Positions 1 to 7,641 of a DNA stretch of 64,000 nucleotides are shown one piece after another; the first letter of the stretch is position 1, and each line of letters begins with the position of its first letter. The notes below the pieces were generated by a model. That model was given only the letters and a program-made list of their open reading frames with translations. It did no database searches and was not told where the DNA came from. The DNA is taken from contig NZ_JAGPWC010000019.1 of the NCBI RefSeq assembly GCF_018119405.1, positions 1 to 64,000 of the forward strand, written 5' to 3'. Source of the stretch: Massilia sp. ST3. Its GTDB lineage: Bacteria > Pseudomonadota > Gammaproteobacteria > Burkholderiales > Burkholderiaceae_D. The translations under genes were made by a program, and so were the position numbers.

Positions 1-181
1 CCGCGCGCGGGGCGGCGAGTTCCTGCGCGCCCAGTGCGAGCGTCGCGCCGGGACTCAGGCTGACTTCGATCGCGGCCGGCATCCAGGCCGCCGGCGCGCG
101 CAGCAAGGCCAGCAACTGGAGCGCGCACAGCACCGCGAGCAGCGCAAGCGGCAGGATGCGGCGGCGGACGGCGGCGATCAT
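1..181 (-). CDS. Hypothetical membrane-anchored protein, N-terminal part only
   Basis: The ATG of this gene shares the ATGA overlap with the stop of the upstream kinase, so the two are translationally coupled. The visible 60 residues begin MIAAVRRRILPLALLAVLCA and continue with Leu/Ala, which reads as an uncleaved signal anchor or signal peptide after an Arg-rich N terminus. The rest lies outside the window. No family can be named. Coupling to a Ser/Thr kinase suggests that it is a substrate, partner or sensor in the same pathway, but that is inference. Confidence 0.6.
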   Translation of the reverse strand, partial: MIAAVRRRILPLALLAVLCALQLLALLRAPAAWMPAAIEVSLSPGATLALGAQELAAPRA

Positions 182-1140
182 GCGGCGCTCCGCACCGGGG
201 GCTGGCGCAGTGCATTCGCCGCGGCGCCCAGCAGGCGGCTGATCTCGAGCGCATGACGCGGGCGGTCGGCGGGACGGTGGGCCAGCAGGCGGCGCAGCAG
301 GGTCAGCGCCGGGGTCGCGGCCGCCGGCCCGATGCGCTCGGCGAACAGCGCGGCCTCGTCGGCCTGCAGGATGGGCGGGCGGCCGTGCTCCGCCAGCGCG
401 GCGGCCGCCTCTCGGCCATGCAGCTGCCAGGCCTGGCCGCAGGCGGCGCTGTAGCGCAGCAGGCGGCCGCAGAGCAGGTAGTAGAGCAGGGCGCCGAGGG
501 CGAAGTAATCGCAGGCGGCGCCGGTCAGGTAGCCGTCGCCGTCCGGGAAGAACTGTTCGGGGGCCTGCCAGTTGGCGGTACCGGCATAGGAATGCGCGCG
601 CAGGTCGTCGAGCCGGCGGTTGGTGCCGAAGTCGGCCAGCTTGATGGCGCCGGTGGCGCGCTCGAACAGCAGGTTGCCGGGCTTGAGGTCGAGATAGCGC
701 CAGCCGTAGGCATGCACCTTCTCCAGCGCCTGGTTGACTTGCCCGGCCCAGCCGAGCGCCTGCAGGGGAGCGACCTGGCGCCCGGCGGCCTGCTCGGCCG
801 CCAGGTGGGTGGCGAGGTCGCCGTCGAGCAGCTCCAGCGCCAGTGCCGGCATGCCCTGGTGCTCGCCGCTGTCGAGCAGGCGCACGATGTGGCGGCCGTC
901 CCAGGGCGCCAGGGTGCGCAGGAAGGCCAGTTCGGTCCGGGCGCTGTCCAGCCAGCGCTCGCGCAGCGCCTGCGGCGCGCGCGCCATCTGTTCCAGGTTG
1001 ACCAGCTTGAGGGCGACGCCTGCGCCCGGCGCGCTGGCGGCCTCCGCGCGCCAGACGACGCCGTAGCTGGCGCCCGCCAGCGGCTCGCACAGCCGGTAGT
1101 GGCCGCCCGAAAGCGCAACGATGCTGCCTGCTTCGTACAT
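178..1140 (-). CDS. Serine/threonine protein kinase family protein
   Basis: This is a 320-residue cytoplasmic Hanks-type kinase. The glycine loop GASYGVVW lies near residues 23-30, the ATP lysine in VALKLV is near residue 45, the catalytic loop reads YLDLKPGN (about 149-156), the metal-binding DFG is at about 170 and APE at about 193. The HRD motif is altered to YLD, but the catalytic Asp, Lys and Asn are all kept, so activity is still plausible. There is no transmembrane segment and no PASTA or sensor domain, so the chain is little more than the catalytic domain. It overlaps the next gene by ATGA. Proteins of this size often sit beside FHA or PP2C genes, which would have to lie beyond the left edge. 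Confidence 0.85.
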   Translation of the reverse strand: MYEAGSIVALSGGHYRLCEPLAGASYGVVWRAEAASAPGAGVALKLVNLEQMARAPQALRERWLDSARTELAFLRTLAPWDGRHIVRLLDSGEHQGMPALALELLDGDLATHLAAEQAAGRQVAPLQALGWAGQVNQALEKVHAYGWRYLDLKPGNLLFERATGAIKLADFGTNRRLDDLRAHSYAGTANWQAPEQFFPDGDGYLTGAACDYFALGALLYYLLCGRLLRYSAACGQAWQLHGREAAAALAEHGRPPILQADEAALFAERIGPAAATPALTLLRRLLAHRPADRPRHALEISRLLGAAANALRQPPVRSAA

Positions 1141-1213
1141 GGTGTCCCCCAGCCTGGCGCATGCGGCGCCGATGCCGTGGCTCAGCGGGGGGAGGGTGAA
1201 AAGGTCTGTGTGC

Positions 1214-1660
1214 TCAGCGCGCCAGGTAGTAGCCGGCGGCGCCCAGCAGGACGAAGAACAGGACGATGCCGTTGCGGATCAGGCGCTGTTCCCGTTGCAA
1301 GGGAGCGAGCAAGGCTTCCGAAGCCGCGATGGCTTCCTGCTTCAGGCGCAGGTCGTGCGGATGGGAATAGGTGGCGGCGCTGCTGTCGTAGGTTTCGAAT
1401 TCGTCGCCGCGCAGGCGCGCGCCCAGCACCTCGGCCAGCAGGACCAGGTGGGGCAGGTGTGCTTCGTCCGGGCTGGATGTCCACAGTTCGCCGTCCTGGT
1501 GCCAGACGGTGCAGCTGCCGGCGTGCGCGACGCGGGTAAAGCCGGGCGGATCGTCGTGGAAGCGCCAGCCCAGGCCGGACGCCGCCAGCTTCGCCTCCCC
1601 GAGTGCGATGGGGATCACGCCGTCGGACGTGGAGCGCAGGATGGTGAGGTGGTAGCCCAT
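1214..1660 (-). CDS. Hypothetical protein with C-terminal membrane segment
   Basis: A 148-residue protein starting MGYHLTILRS. It has a soluble N-terminal part that includes DGELWTSSPDEAH, followed by a charged helix and a C-terminal hydrophobic stretch, NGIVLFFVLLGAAGYYLA, that should form one membrane anchor. The N terminus resembles small bacterial proteins that start M-x-Y-x-[IL]-x-I-x-R, which are of unknown function. The ATG at 1660 is preferred because this N-terminal motif fits. An in-frame GTG at 1699 lies three bases after an AAGGAACG stretch and could add 13 residues. I do not recognise a function. Confidence 0.6.
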   Translation of the reverse strand: MGYHLTILRSTSDGVIPIALGEAKLAASGLGWRFHDDPPGFTRVAHAGSCTVWHQDGELWTSSPDEAHLPHLVLLAEVLGARLRGDEFETYDSSAATYSHPHDLRLKQEAIAASEALLAPLQREQRLIRNGIVLFFVLLGAAGYYLAR

Positions 1661-1744
1661 ACGGGAGTAGTTAGCGATATCAAAACGACATAGTCGCACC
1701 GTTCCTTCGCGGTGGCAATGCGCAGTGCATGGGATAGCGGCGCC

Positions 1745-1773
1745 AACAAAAAACCGCCCTCGCGGGCGGTTTC
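1745..1773 (-). terminator. Rho-independent terminator
   Basis: Read on the minus strand, a stem AACCGCCC / GGGCGGTT closes over a CGCG-like loop and is followed by a run of T. It lies just past the stop of the glycine-zipper gene and separates it from the next minus-strand gene. Confidence 0.85.
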
Positions 1774-1778
1774 TCGGA

Positions 1779-2267
1779 TCAGCGGCCGTAGTAGCCGCGG
1801 TCGTCGCGGTCCCAGCGGTCGCGGCGGTCATGGCGGTCCCAGTCGCGGTGGCCGTGGCCATGGCCGCGGCCCGGATGGACGTAGACCGGACGCGGCTGGA
1901 CATACACCGGACGCGACTCGACATAGACCGGGCGCGGCTGCACGTACACCGGACGCGGCTGGACATAGACGGGCGCCGGACGGTAGTTGCTGGTCACGTA
2001 GCCGCGGTTGTCGTAGTAGCCGCGATTGTCGTAGTAGCCGCGGTTGTCGTAATGGCGGCGGTCGTCGCGCGATGAGATCGAATTGCCCACCGCCGCGCCC
2101 AGCACGCCGCCGACGATGGCGCCCTCGGTACCGCCGGCGCTGTGGCCGATCGCCGCGCCGAGCACCGCGCCCACTGCCGTGTTCACACCGCGGTCGCCAG
2201 CCATGGCCGCCGGCGAAGCGGCGGCGGCCGCCAGCAAGACCGCACCAAAGGTTTTCGAATTCAACAT
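1779..2267 (-). CDS. Secreted glycine-zipper protein with tandem repeats
   Basis: A 162-residue exported protein. Residues 1-23 form a signal peptide ending AAMAG. They are followed by a glycine zipper (AVGAVLGAAIGHSAGG and AIVGGVLGAAVGN) of the kind that inserts into or associates with membranes. The second half is a basic, Tyr/Pro-rich tail with three YYDNRG-type units and five PVYVQPRP-type units, ending in a His/Arg/Asp-rich stretch. A strong Shine-Dalgarno (AAAGGA) precedes the ATG and a terminator follows the stop, so it is monocistronic. Glycine-zipper outer-membrane proteins such as SlyB and YMGG families are the nearest known class. The exact role is unknown. Confidence 0.75.
   Translation of the reverse strand: MLNSKTFGAVLLAAAAASPAAMAGDRGVNTAVGAVLGAAIGHSAGGTEGAIVGGVLGAAVGNSISSRDDRRHYDNRGYYDNRGYYDNRGYVTSNYRPAPVYVQPRPVYVQPRPVYVESRPVYVQPRPVYVHPGRGHGHGHRDWDRHDRRDRWDRDDRGYYGR
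1881..1980. repeat. Five 21-bp tandem coding repeats
   Basis: Units begin at 1881, 1902, 1923, 1944 and 1965 and differ by a few bases each; the last is degenerate. They encode the PVYVQPR-type heptapeptides of the glycine-zipper protein, so copy number changes keep the reading frame. Confidence 0.85.
1999..2052. repeat. Three 18-bp tandem coding repeats
   Basis: Near-identical units of the form tagccgcggttgtcgtag begin at 1999, 2017 and 2035. On the minus strand they encode three YYDNRG-like hexapeptides of the glycine-zipper protein. Confidence 0.85.
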
Positions 2268-2326
2268 GGCTTTTCCTTTCGTCCCTGCGGTGATCGGATG
2301 ATCGCTGCGACGCGGGGTATGAGCCC

Positions 2327-2332
2327 ACTATA
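2327..2332 (-). promoter_or_regulatory. Possible -10 box of the glycine-zipper gene
   Basis: TATAGT on the minus strand, 60 bases upstream of the ATG. No good -35 hexamer is visible at the usual distance. Confidence 0.35.
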
Positions 2333-2353
2333 GTTGCCGTCCGGGAGGATGCC

Positions 2354-2369
2354 ATCTGTTAATACAGAT
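2354..2369. promoter_or_regulatory. Perfect 16-bp palindrome, possible operator
   Basis: The sequence ATCTGTTAATACAGAT has 6-bp arms around TAAT. It sits about 22 bases upstream of the TATAGT box and so overlaps the place where the -35 of the minus-strand promoter would be. The short T run that follows also allows a weak plus-strand terminator reading, but no plus-strand gene ends here. Confidence 0.4.
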
Positions 2370-2478
2370 TTTTACAACTGGGGCGGCACTGTAACATTGC
2401 GCCGCGGACCGCTCCGCGCCCTTGCAGTGGCGCGCCGCCGCCCCATCTAGCCTGCATCTTCCCTCACAGCCAGCCTCC

Positions 2479-3615
2479 ATGCGACCCAGCCGCAGCTTCG
2501 TGATCCTCCTGTCCCTGCTCGTCCTGCTCCAGGTATACATCGGCATGCGCCTGCTGCCCGACCTCGCCCTGGGCCTGGCCGGGGGCATCGCGGCGGTGCT
2601 GGCCCTGGTGCTCCTGACCGTGCTGGTGCCGGTAGGGCTGATGTCGGCCTCGCTGCGGCGCCGGCGCTGGTCGGAACTGGTGGCCTGGGCCGGCCTGTTG
2701 TCGATGGGCTTCTTTTCCTCGCTGCTGGTGACGACCCTGCTGCGCGACCTGGTGCTGCTGGGCTTGCTGGCAGCCGGCGCCCTGGGTCCGGAGTTCAGGC
2801 AGGGCAGCGCGCTGGCCGTGCCGCTGGTGGCGGCGACGGTGACCCTGGTCGGCTTCGTCAACGCCCGGCGGGTGGCGCGCGTGGTCAAGGTCGACGTGCC
2901 GATCGTCAACCTGCCGCCGGCGCTCGACGGCTACGCCATCGCCCAGATCTCGGACATCCACGTGGGCCCGACCATCAAGCGCGCCTTCCTGAACGCCGTC
3001 GTCAACAAGGTCAACGGCCTGCGCGCGGATGCGATCGCGATCACCGGCGACCTGGTGGACGGCAGCGTGCAGCGCCTGGCCCTGCATACCCAGCCGCTGG
3101 CGCGCCTGGCGGCGCCGGACGGCGTCTTCTTCGTCACCGGCAACCATGAATATTATTCCGGCGCGGAAGAGTGGATCGCCGAGGTCAGGCGCCTGGGCGT
3201 GACCGTGCTGCTCAACCAGCACGTGGTGCGGCGGCGCGGCGGCGCGGCGCTGATGATCGCCGGCGTGGCCGACTATACCGCCCACCATTTCAACCCGGCC
3301 CACCGCAGCGATCCGCGCGCCGCCGCCGCCGGGGCTCCGCAGGACGTCGACGTGCGGGTGCTGCTGGCGCACCAGCCGCGCAGCGCGCCCGAGGCCGCGG
3401 CCGCCGGCTTCGACCTGCAGCTGTCCGGCCACACCCATGGCGGCCAGTTCTTCCCGTGGAATTTGTTCGTGCCCCTGCAGCAACCCTTCGTGGCCGGCCT
3501 GAAACGGGTGCGCGACATGTGGGTCTACACCAGCCGCGGCACCGGTTACTGGGGACCGCCGAAGCGCTTCGGGGCGCCGTCCGAGATCACCCTGGTGCGC
3601 CTGGTGCCGGCCTAG
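2479..3615 (+). CDS. Membrane-anchored metallophosphoesterase (YkuE/YaeI-like)
   Basis: A 378-residue protein with about four hydrophobic segments in the first 140 residues, followed by a calcineurin-like phosphoesterase domain. All metal-binding blocks are visible in order: ISDIHVG, TGDLVDG, GNHEYY, LLAHQP and SGHTHGG. The layout matches the YkuE/YaeI group, which hydrolyses phosphodiesters such as UDP-diacylglucosamine-type lipids or acts in envelope metabolism; the substrate here is unknown. The start at MRPSRSF is chosen because it places the first membrane helix normally. An upstream in-frame start at 2422 would add an unlikely 19-residue leader. Confidence 0.85.
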   Translation: MRPSRSFVILLSLLVLLQVYIGMRLLPDLALGLAGGIAAVLALVLLTVLVPVGLMSASLRRRRWSELVAWAGLLSMGFFSSLLVTTLLRDLVLLGLLAAGALGPEFRQGSALAVPLVAATVTLVGFVNARRVARVVKVDVPIVNLPPALDGYAIAQISDIHVGPTIKRAFLNAVVNKVNGLRADAIAITGDLVDGSVQRLALHTQPLARLAAPDGVFFVTGNHEYYSGAEEWIAEVRRLGVTVLLNQHVVRRRGGAALMIAGVADYTAHHFNPAHRSDPRAAAAGAPQDVDVRVLLAHQPRSAPEAAAAGFDLQLSGHTHGGQFFPWNLFVPLQQPFVAGLKRVRDMWVYTSRGTGYWGPPKRFGAPSEITLVRLVPA

Positions 3616-3709
3616 CCCTAATCATGTAAAGACGGCAACAAAAGCCCTGCAGAAACCGGCGCGATGCGTTATCGTTGGCATCCTTTGACCTGATTGAGGA
3701 TCCGAACGC

Positions 3710-5146
3710 ATGAACCGCCGCTGCTGCTGTCTTCCCTTCTTGAGCGTCCTTGCCGCCAGCCTGTTGAGCCTGCCTGCCTTCGCCGCCAGCCCCGGTAACG
3801 ATCCGGCGGCGCTGGCGAAGATCCGCGACGCCGCGATGGCGAGCGACTATGCCTGGGAACGCACGGCCGACATGACCGACCTGATCGGCCCGCGCCTGTC
3901 GGGCTCGCCGGGCGCCGCCGCGGCCGTGACCCAGGTGGCCGAGGCCATGCGCAAGCTGGGCGCCAAGGTGAGCCTGCAGCCGGTCAAGGTGCCGCACTGG
4001 GTGCGCGGCGTGGAGACCGGCGAGCTGGTCGAGTACACGGGCCGGCCGAAGGGCATCACCCAGCGCGTCGTGCTGACCGCGCTGGGCGGGTCGGGCGCCA
4101 CCCCGGCCGCCGGCGTGACGGCGCCGGTGCTGGTGCTGAGCCATTTCGACGAGCTCAAGGCGCGCGCGGCCGAGGTGAAGGGCAAGATCGTGCTGTTCGA
4201 CGTGGCGTTCGACCAGCACATGGCCGACCGCGGCCTGGCGGGCCCGGCCTATGGCCAGGGTTCGGCCTACCGCCGCGATGGCCCGCGCCTGGCGGCCGAG
4301 CTGGGCGCCAGCGCCGTGCTGGTGCGCTCGGTGGGCGGCGCGAGCTACCGCCTGCCGCATACGGGCGGCACCGGCCTGGCCGATGGCGCGCGCATCCCGG
4401 CGGCGGCCGTCACGGCCGAGGACGCGATGCTGATGGCGCGCCTGGCCAAGCGCGGCCCGCTCAGCATGCGCCTGGTGCTCACGCCCCAGACGCTGCCGGA
4501 CGCCGACAGTTTCAATGTGATCGCCGACCTGCCGGGTACCGACAAGGCCGACGAGATCGTGATCGTCTCGGGCCACCTGGATTCCTGGGACCTGGCGACC
4601 GGCGCGCATGACGACGCCGGCGGTGTGGCCAGCGCCATGGCCGTGATCGAGACCCTGAAAAAGCTCGACTACCGGCCGCGCCGCACGATCCGCATGATCG
4701 CCTGGATGAACGAGGAGAACGGCACCCGCGGTGCGCGCGGCTACCTGGCTGCCGAGCAGGCCAATGTCGGCAAGCATTTCGGCGCGATCGAAAGCGACAA
4801 CGGCGTCGGCCGCCCCTTCGGCATGCGCACCAGCGCCGCGCCGGGGGCCATGAAGCTGTTCGGCCCGCTGCAAGCGGCCCTGCAGCCGCTAGGCGCGGGC
4901 GTGTTCCAGCGCCAGGACGCCTTGCAGACCGGCGACTTGTCGGGCCTGGAGCGCGCGGGCGTGCCCAGCTTTGCGCCGCTGATCGACACCTCGGCCTACT
5001 TCGACTATCACCACACCCCGGCCGATACACTGGACAAGGTGGACCCGGACCATTTGCGCCGCCACGTCGCGGTGATGACGGCCACAGCCTGGTTCCTGGC
5101 CAACATGGAGCAGCCGATCGGCCGCGCCAGCGTGCCCGAGCGCTGA
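3710..5146 (+). CDS. Secreted M28 family zinc aminopeptidase
   Basis: A 478-residue exported peptidase. A signal peptide of about 25 residues ends PAFAA. A PA-type insert (around residues 130-260) precedes the M28 catalytic domain. The two-zinc ligands are visible in order: SGHLDSWD, GAHDDAGG, the catalytic glutamates in MNEENGTRG, the Asp in IESDNG, and the last His in YHHTPADT. Length and layout fit the periplasmic M28 aminopeptidase/carboxypeptidase Q-like group that trims peptides for nutrition. It appears to be monocistronic, with a convergent neighbour downstream. Confidence 0.9.
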   Translation: MNRRCCCLPFLSVLAASLLSLPAFAASPGNDPAALAKIRDAAMASDYAWERTADMTDLIGPRLSGSPGAAAAVTQVAEAMRKLGAKVSLQPVKVPHWVRGVETGELVEYTGRPKGITQRVVLTALGGSGATPAAGVTAPVLVLSHFDELKARAAEVKGKIVLFDVAFDQHMADRGLAGPAYGQGSAYRRDGPRLAAELGASAVLVRSVGGASYRLPHTGGTGLADGARIPAAAVTAEDAMLMARLAKRGPLSMRLVLTPQTLPDADSFNVIADLPGTDKADEIVIVSGHLDSWDLATGAHDDAGGVASAMAVIETLKKLDYRPRRTIRMIAWMNEENGTRGARGYLAAEQANVGKHFGAIESDNGVGRPFGMRTSAAPGAMKLFGPLQAALQPLGAGVFQRQDALQTGDLSGLERAGVPSFAPLIDTSAYFDYHHTPADTLDKVDPDHLRRHVAVMTATAWFLANMEQPIGRASVPER

Positions 5147-5183
5147 TCCGCCCGGACACGCAGCGGGGCGCGCGGCCGCGCGA

Positions 5184-5552
5184 TCAGACGCTCGGAATGC
5201 GCCTGACCGCGCGCGCGTGGCCGCGGTAGGGGCGCCCGTAGATGGTCTGGATGCCGCTGGCGAAGTTCTGGCCCCAGACCAGCTGGACCCGGGTTTCGTG
5301 CGGCTCGCTCGACCAGTACCATTCGCGCTGGAAGGATTCGCGCAGGTTGGCGAAGAGCAGCGCCAGTTCGCGCCGCGTCGGCAGCGCGCCGCCGTTCTGC
5401 ATGGCCCAGTCGCAGGCCGCCGGCCAGCTGACATCCGCCGCGTCGTCCGGCAGCAGGATCAGGTGATAGTCGGGTTCGTTCTTGCCCAGGATGAGGCCAG
5501 CGTAATGCTCGCCTTCCTTCAGCATTCCCCGGATTTGCATGTATTCGCCCAT
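5184..5552 (-). CDS. DUF1566 (Lcl C-terminal-like) domain protein
   Basis: A 122-residue protein starting MGEYMQIRGM, with a GAGGA ribosome site directly upstream; longer in-frame starts lack one. The pattern ALPTRRELALLFANL, then WYWSSEP, then VWGQNFASG and a final VRRIPSV is the usual DUF1566 fold signature (related to sulfatase-modifying/Lcl domains that bind ligands or decorate surface proteins). There is no signal peptide, so this copy is probably cytoplasmic. Its function is unknown. Confidence 0.65.
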   Translation of the reverse strand: MGEYMQIRGMLKEGEHYAGLILGKNEPDYHLILLPDDAADVSWPAACDWAMQNGGALPTRRELALLFANLRESFQREWYWSSEPHETRVQLVWGQNFASGIQTIYGRPYRGHARAVRRIPSV

Positions 5553-5643
5553 GGAGTCCTCTTCGCGTTTGGTGGCAGTCCGTTTCGACCGTCGGCTTCG
5601 CCACTTAGTTGCGTGGATCTTGCGATCTGGATCATGCAAACGT

Positions 5644-5657
5644 TTGATTTCTATCAG
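5644..5657. promoter_or_regulatory. FNR/Anr-like box
   Basis: TTGATTTCTATCAG matches the TTGAT-N4-ATCAA dyad at nine of ten positions. It lies between the divergent DUF1566 and lipoprotein genes, about 92 and 113 bases from their starts. No clear -10 is seen at the expected distance on either strand. Confidence 0.35.
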
Positions 5658-5769
5658 GAAATCGTCCTCCGTTTTTGCTACCTCAAGAGAATTTCTTTCA
5701 GAAAAGTTGAACTTGGGCAGTTTCCTTCGCTCAAAGGAGTACGTTCACTTCTCAGGTAAGGAAGCTCTC

Positions 5770-6171
5770 ATGGCAAAACTCGCTGCGATCGTCTCGACAC
5801 TCCGTACCCATGCGCTGCTGGGCTGCTTCGCCGCATCCATGCTGGCCGGCTGCGGCGGCAACGATGGAGCAAGGCGCGAGCATGGCTTGGTAACGCAGAC
5901 GGCGGCCGAAGTCCTCGACAGCAAGACGGTGGCCGCGGCGCCGGTCGCGGGTGCGGCCGCTGCCGATGAACCGGATGTGAACGCGCCGGCGGTGCCGGTG
6001 GAAGCCGAGGCGGTGGCCGAGCAGGCTCCCGTCCAGGCTGCACCGGCGCCTGCGGAACAAGCTCCGCCGGCTGCGCTGGAATTGACAGCTCCCGCAGTGG
6101 GCTCGAACGTCGCCGCGTCCGGCTCGGCGCGTATCTTCGTCGCCGCCGGGCCGGGGCCGGACCGCATCTGA
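5770..6171 (+). CDS. Ala/Pro-rich lipoprotein
   Basis: A 133-residue protein with a type II signal peptide ending in the lipobox LAGC (near residue 28). The mature part is low-complexity Ala/Pro/Glu/Val sequence with no recognisable domain, ending VAAGPGPDRI. The start follows a TAAGGAAG ribosome site. The protein is likely anchored to a membrane and extended. I cannot assign a role. The FNR-like box upstream hints at low-oxygen control, which is inference. Confidence 0.6.
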   Translation: MAKLAAIVSTLRTHALLGCFAASMLAGCGGNDGARREHGLVTQTAAEVLDSKTVAAAPVAGAAAADEPDVNAPAVPVEAEAVAEQAPVQAAPAPAEQAPPAALELTAPAVGSNVAASGSARIFVAAGPGPDRI

Positions 6172-6213
6172 TTGCCCCGGCAATACGATGAACCGGGGCA
6201 CGGCCTTCGCTGC

Positions 6214-6885
6214 CTAGTCGTCGATCGGCAGCGCGATCTGCGGCCCGTCGGCCCCGGCGCGGTTCACGGCCGTGCTGACCTTGTGCCATTCGAAGGCCTC
6301 GGGCGGCAGGGCGGCGCGGCGCGCCAGTTGCACCGCTTCGTCCGGCGACAGGGCCGGGTCGAGCCACAGCGCCGCGTCGGCCGCGTCGAGCACCACCGGG
6401 CGGCGGTCGTGGATGTCGAGCATGCCGCCGGTGGCGTCGTCGGTGATCAGCACGAAGCCGGCTTCGGCCCGGTTCTCGGTGAAGCCGCCGAAGTTGGCCA
6501 GGGCCAGCATGTAGAGCGGGGCGCGGTCCTTGCGGTGGATGTGCCAGGGCTGCTTGTGGCCTTTCTCGCCGGTCCATTCGTACCAGCCGTCGGCCGCGAC
6601 CACGCCGCGCCCGGACTTGAGCAGGGCGCGCCAGTAGCGGTTGGTCAGCTTTTCCATGCGTGCGTTGATGCAGATGGGAACCTTGTCCTTGGCCCAGCGC
6701 GCCTGGTAGCTCCAGAACACGTCGTCGACCCGGTGCTCGCCGTCCTGCACGTGCATCACCGGCCGGTAGGTGCCGGGCGCGACGTTATAGGCCGGGTCGG
6801 ATTCGCTGTCGTACACGGCGTCCGCCCAGCCGAAGGCGTTGGCGTAGTAGCGCGCCGTCTGGCTCTGGTCAAATCGTCCACACAT
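6214..6885 (-). CDS. HMCES/YedK-type abasic-site DNA-protein crosslinker (SRAP family)
   Basis: A 223-residue SRAP-domain protein. After the initiator Met is removed, Cys2 of MCGRFDQS becomes N-terminal and forms the thiazolidine crosslink to abasic sites in single-stranded DNA. The other family residues are present: the Asn in YNVAPGT, the Glu in DGWYEWTG and the His in EWHKVSTAVN. The length matches bacterial YedK. The family protects abasic sites during replication and the SOS response. It is a stand-alone gene here, and no SOS box was recognised upstream. Confidence 0.9.
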   Translation of the reverse strand: MCGRFDQSQTARYYANAFGWADAVYDSESDPAYNVAPGTYRPVMHVQDGEHRVDDVFWSYQARWAKDKVPICINARMEKLTNRYWRALLKSGRGVVAADGWYEWTGEKGHKQPWHIHRKDRAPLYMLALANFGGFTENRAEAGFVLITDDATGGMLDIHDRRPVVLDAADAALWLDPALSPDEAVQLARRAALPPEAFEWHKVSTAVNRAGADGPQIALPIDD

Positions 6886-6946
6886 GGCCCCATCCTACCG
6901 CAAGCGCCGGAGGAGGCACGCACGCTGTCCGCCAGCCGTGCGCCGT

Positions 6947-6975
6947 TTGGCCGTCCCGGCCCGCGATGGTATGCT
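6947..6975 (+). promoter_or_regulatory. Probable sigma-70 promoter
   Basis: TTGGCC and TATGCT are separated by 17 bases, and the -10 ends 38 bases before the ATG of the next small membrane protein gene. Confidence 0.5.
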
Positions 6976-7013
6976 CAGGTATACATCGCTGGTTACGACG
7001 ACAAGGAGCAGGT

Positions 7014-7415
7014 ATGGCAGCAGGCTGGTGGAAGGTATTGAAGACCGTGCCGTGGAGCGAGGTGATCCACGCCGCGCCGCAAGTGGCCACCGGCGCGCGC
7101 CGCCTGTGGGACACCGTGGCGCGCAGGTCCGGCACCATGCCGCCGCCCGGCCCCATCATCGACGAGATCGAGCCCCAGGAAGACGTGTTCGGCATCGTCA
7201 TGGCGCGCCTGGACAAGAACGAAACCACGGTGGGCGAGCTGCGCGGGCAGATGCTCTCGGCCTCCGAGATCATCGCCAACCTGGCCGACCAGAACGCCCA
7301 GCTCATCGCCAAGATGGATGTGATCCGGACCCGCATGCTGTGGCTGGGCGTCGCAACCGGCGTGTCGTCGGTGCTGGCCCTGGTGGCGCTGGCCCTGGTT
7401 GCCGCGCGCACCTAG
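7014..7415 (+). CDS. Small tail-anchored coiled-coil protein, unknown function
   Basis: A 133-residue protein beginning MAAGWWKVLKTVPWSEVI, with an AAGGAG ribosome site. The centre (about 60-105) is a charged heptad-like helix (VGELRGQMLSASEIIANL) and the C terminus is one strongly hydrophobic helix (GVSSVLALVALALVA). This suggests a tail-anchored inner-membrane protein that oligomerises through a coiled coil. It lies 16 bases upstream of a second small membrane protein and the two probably form an operon. I do not recognise the family. Confidence 0.6.
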   Translation: MAAGWWKVLKTVPWSEVIHAAPQVATGARRLWDTVARRSGTMPPPGPIIDEIEPQEDVFGIVMARLDKNETTVGELRGQMLSASEIIANLADQNAQLIAKMDVIRTRMLWLGVATGVSSVLALVALALVAART

Positions 7416-7431
7416 CGCGCTCGGGAAACCC

Positions 7432-7641
7432 ATGAAAGCGGTATTGATCCTCGCGACCTCGTTCGTCTTCATTTCCATGCTGATGAACGCGGCGCGCCGG
7501 CGCGGCAAGCTCAACGACGAAGCGAGCCGCGCCGTCAGCGGACTGGCGAACTCGATGCGCTGGTTCGTCTACGGCCTGCTGCTATTTGTCGGCATCGTCT
7601 GCGTGGCGGTGGCCTGGCAAATGGTCCACACACCCGGCTAG
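7432..7641 (+). CDS. Small two-helix membrane protein
   Basis: A 69-residue protein with two hydrophobic segments (residues about 1-17 and 45-65) joined by a basic, soluble loop RRRGKLNDEASRAV. It follows the coiled-coil membrane protein after 16 bases and ends in a 4-base overlap with the convergent HEPN-like gene. Its function is unknown. Confidence 0.55.
   Translation: MKAVLILATSFVFISMLMNAARRRGKLNDEASRAVSGLANSMRWFVYGLLLFVGIVCVAVAWQMVHTPG

Noticed and set aside
2354..2369. LexA-type SOS box
   Set aside because: The half-sites CTGT and ACAG are 4 bases apart; the LexA box needs 8.
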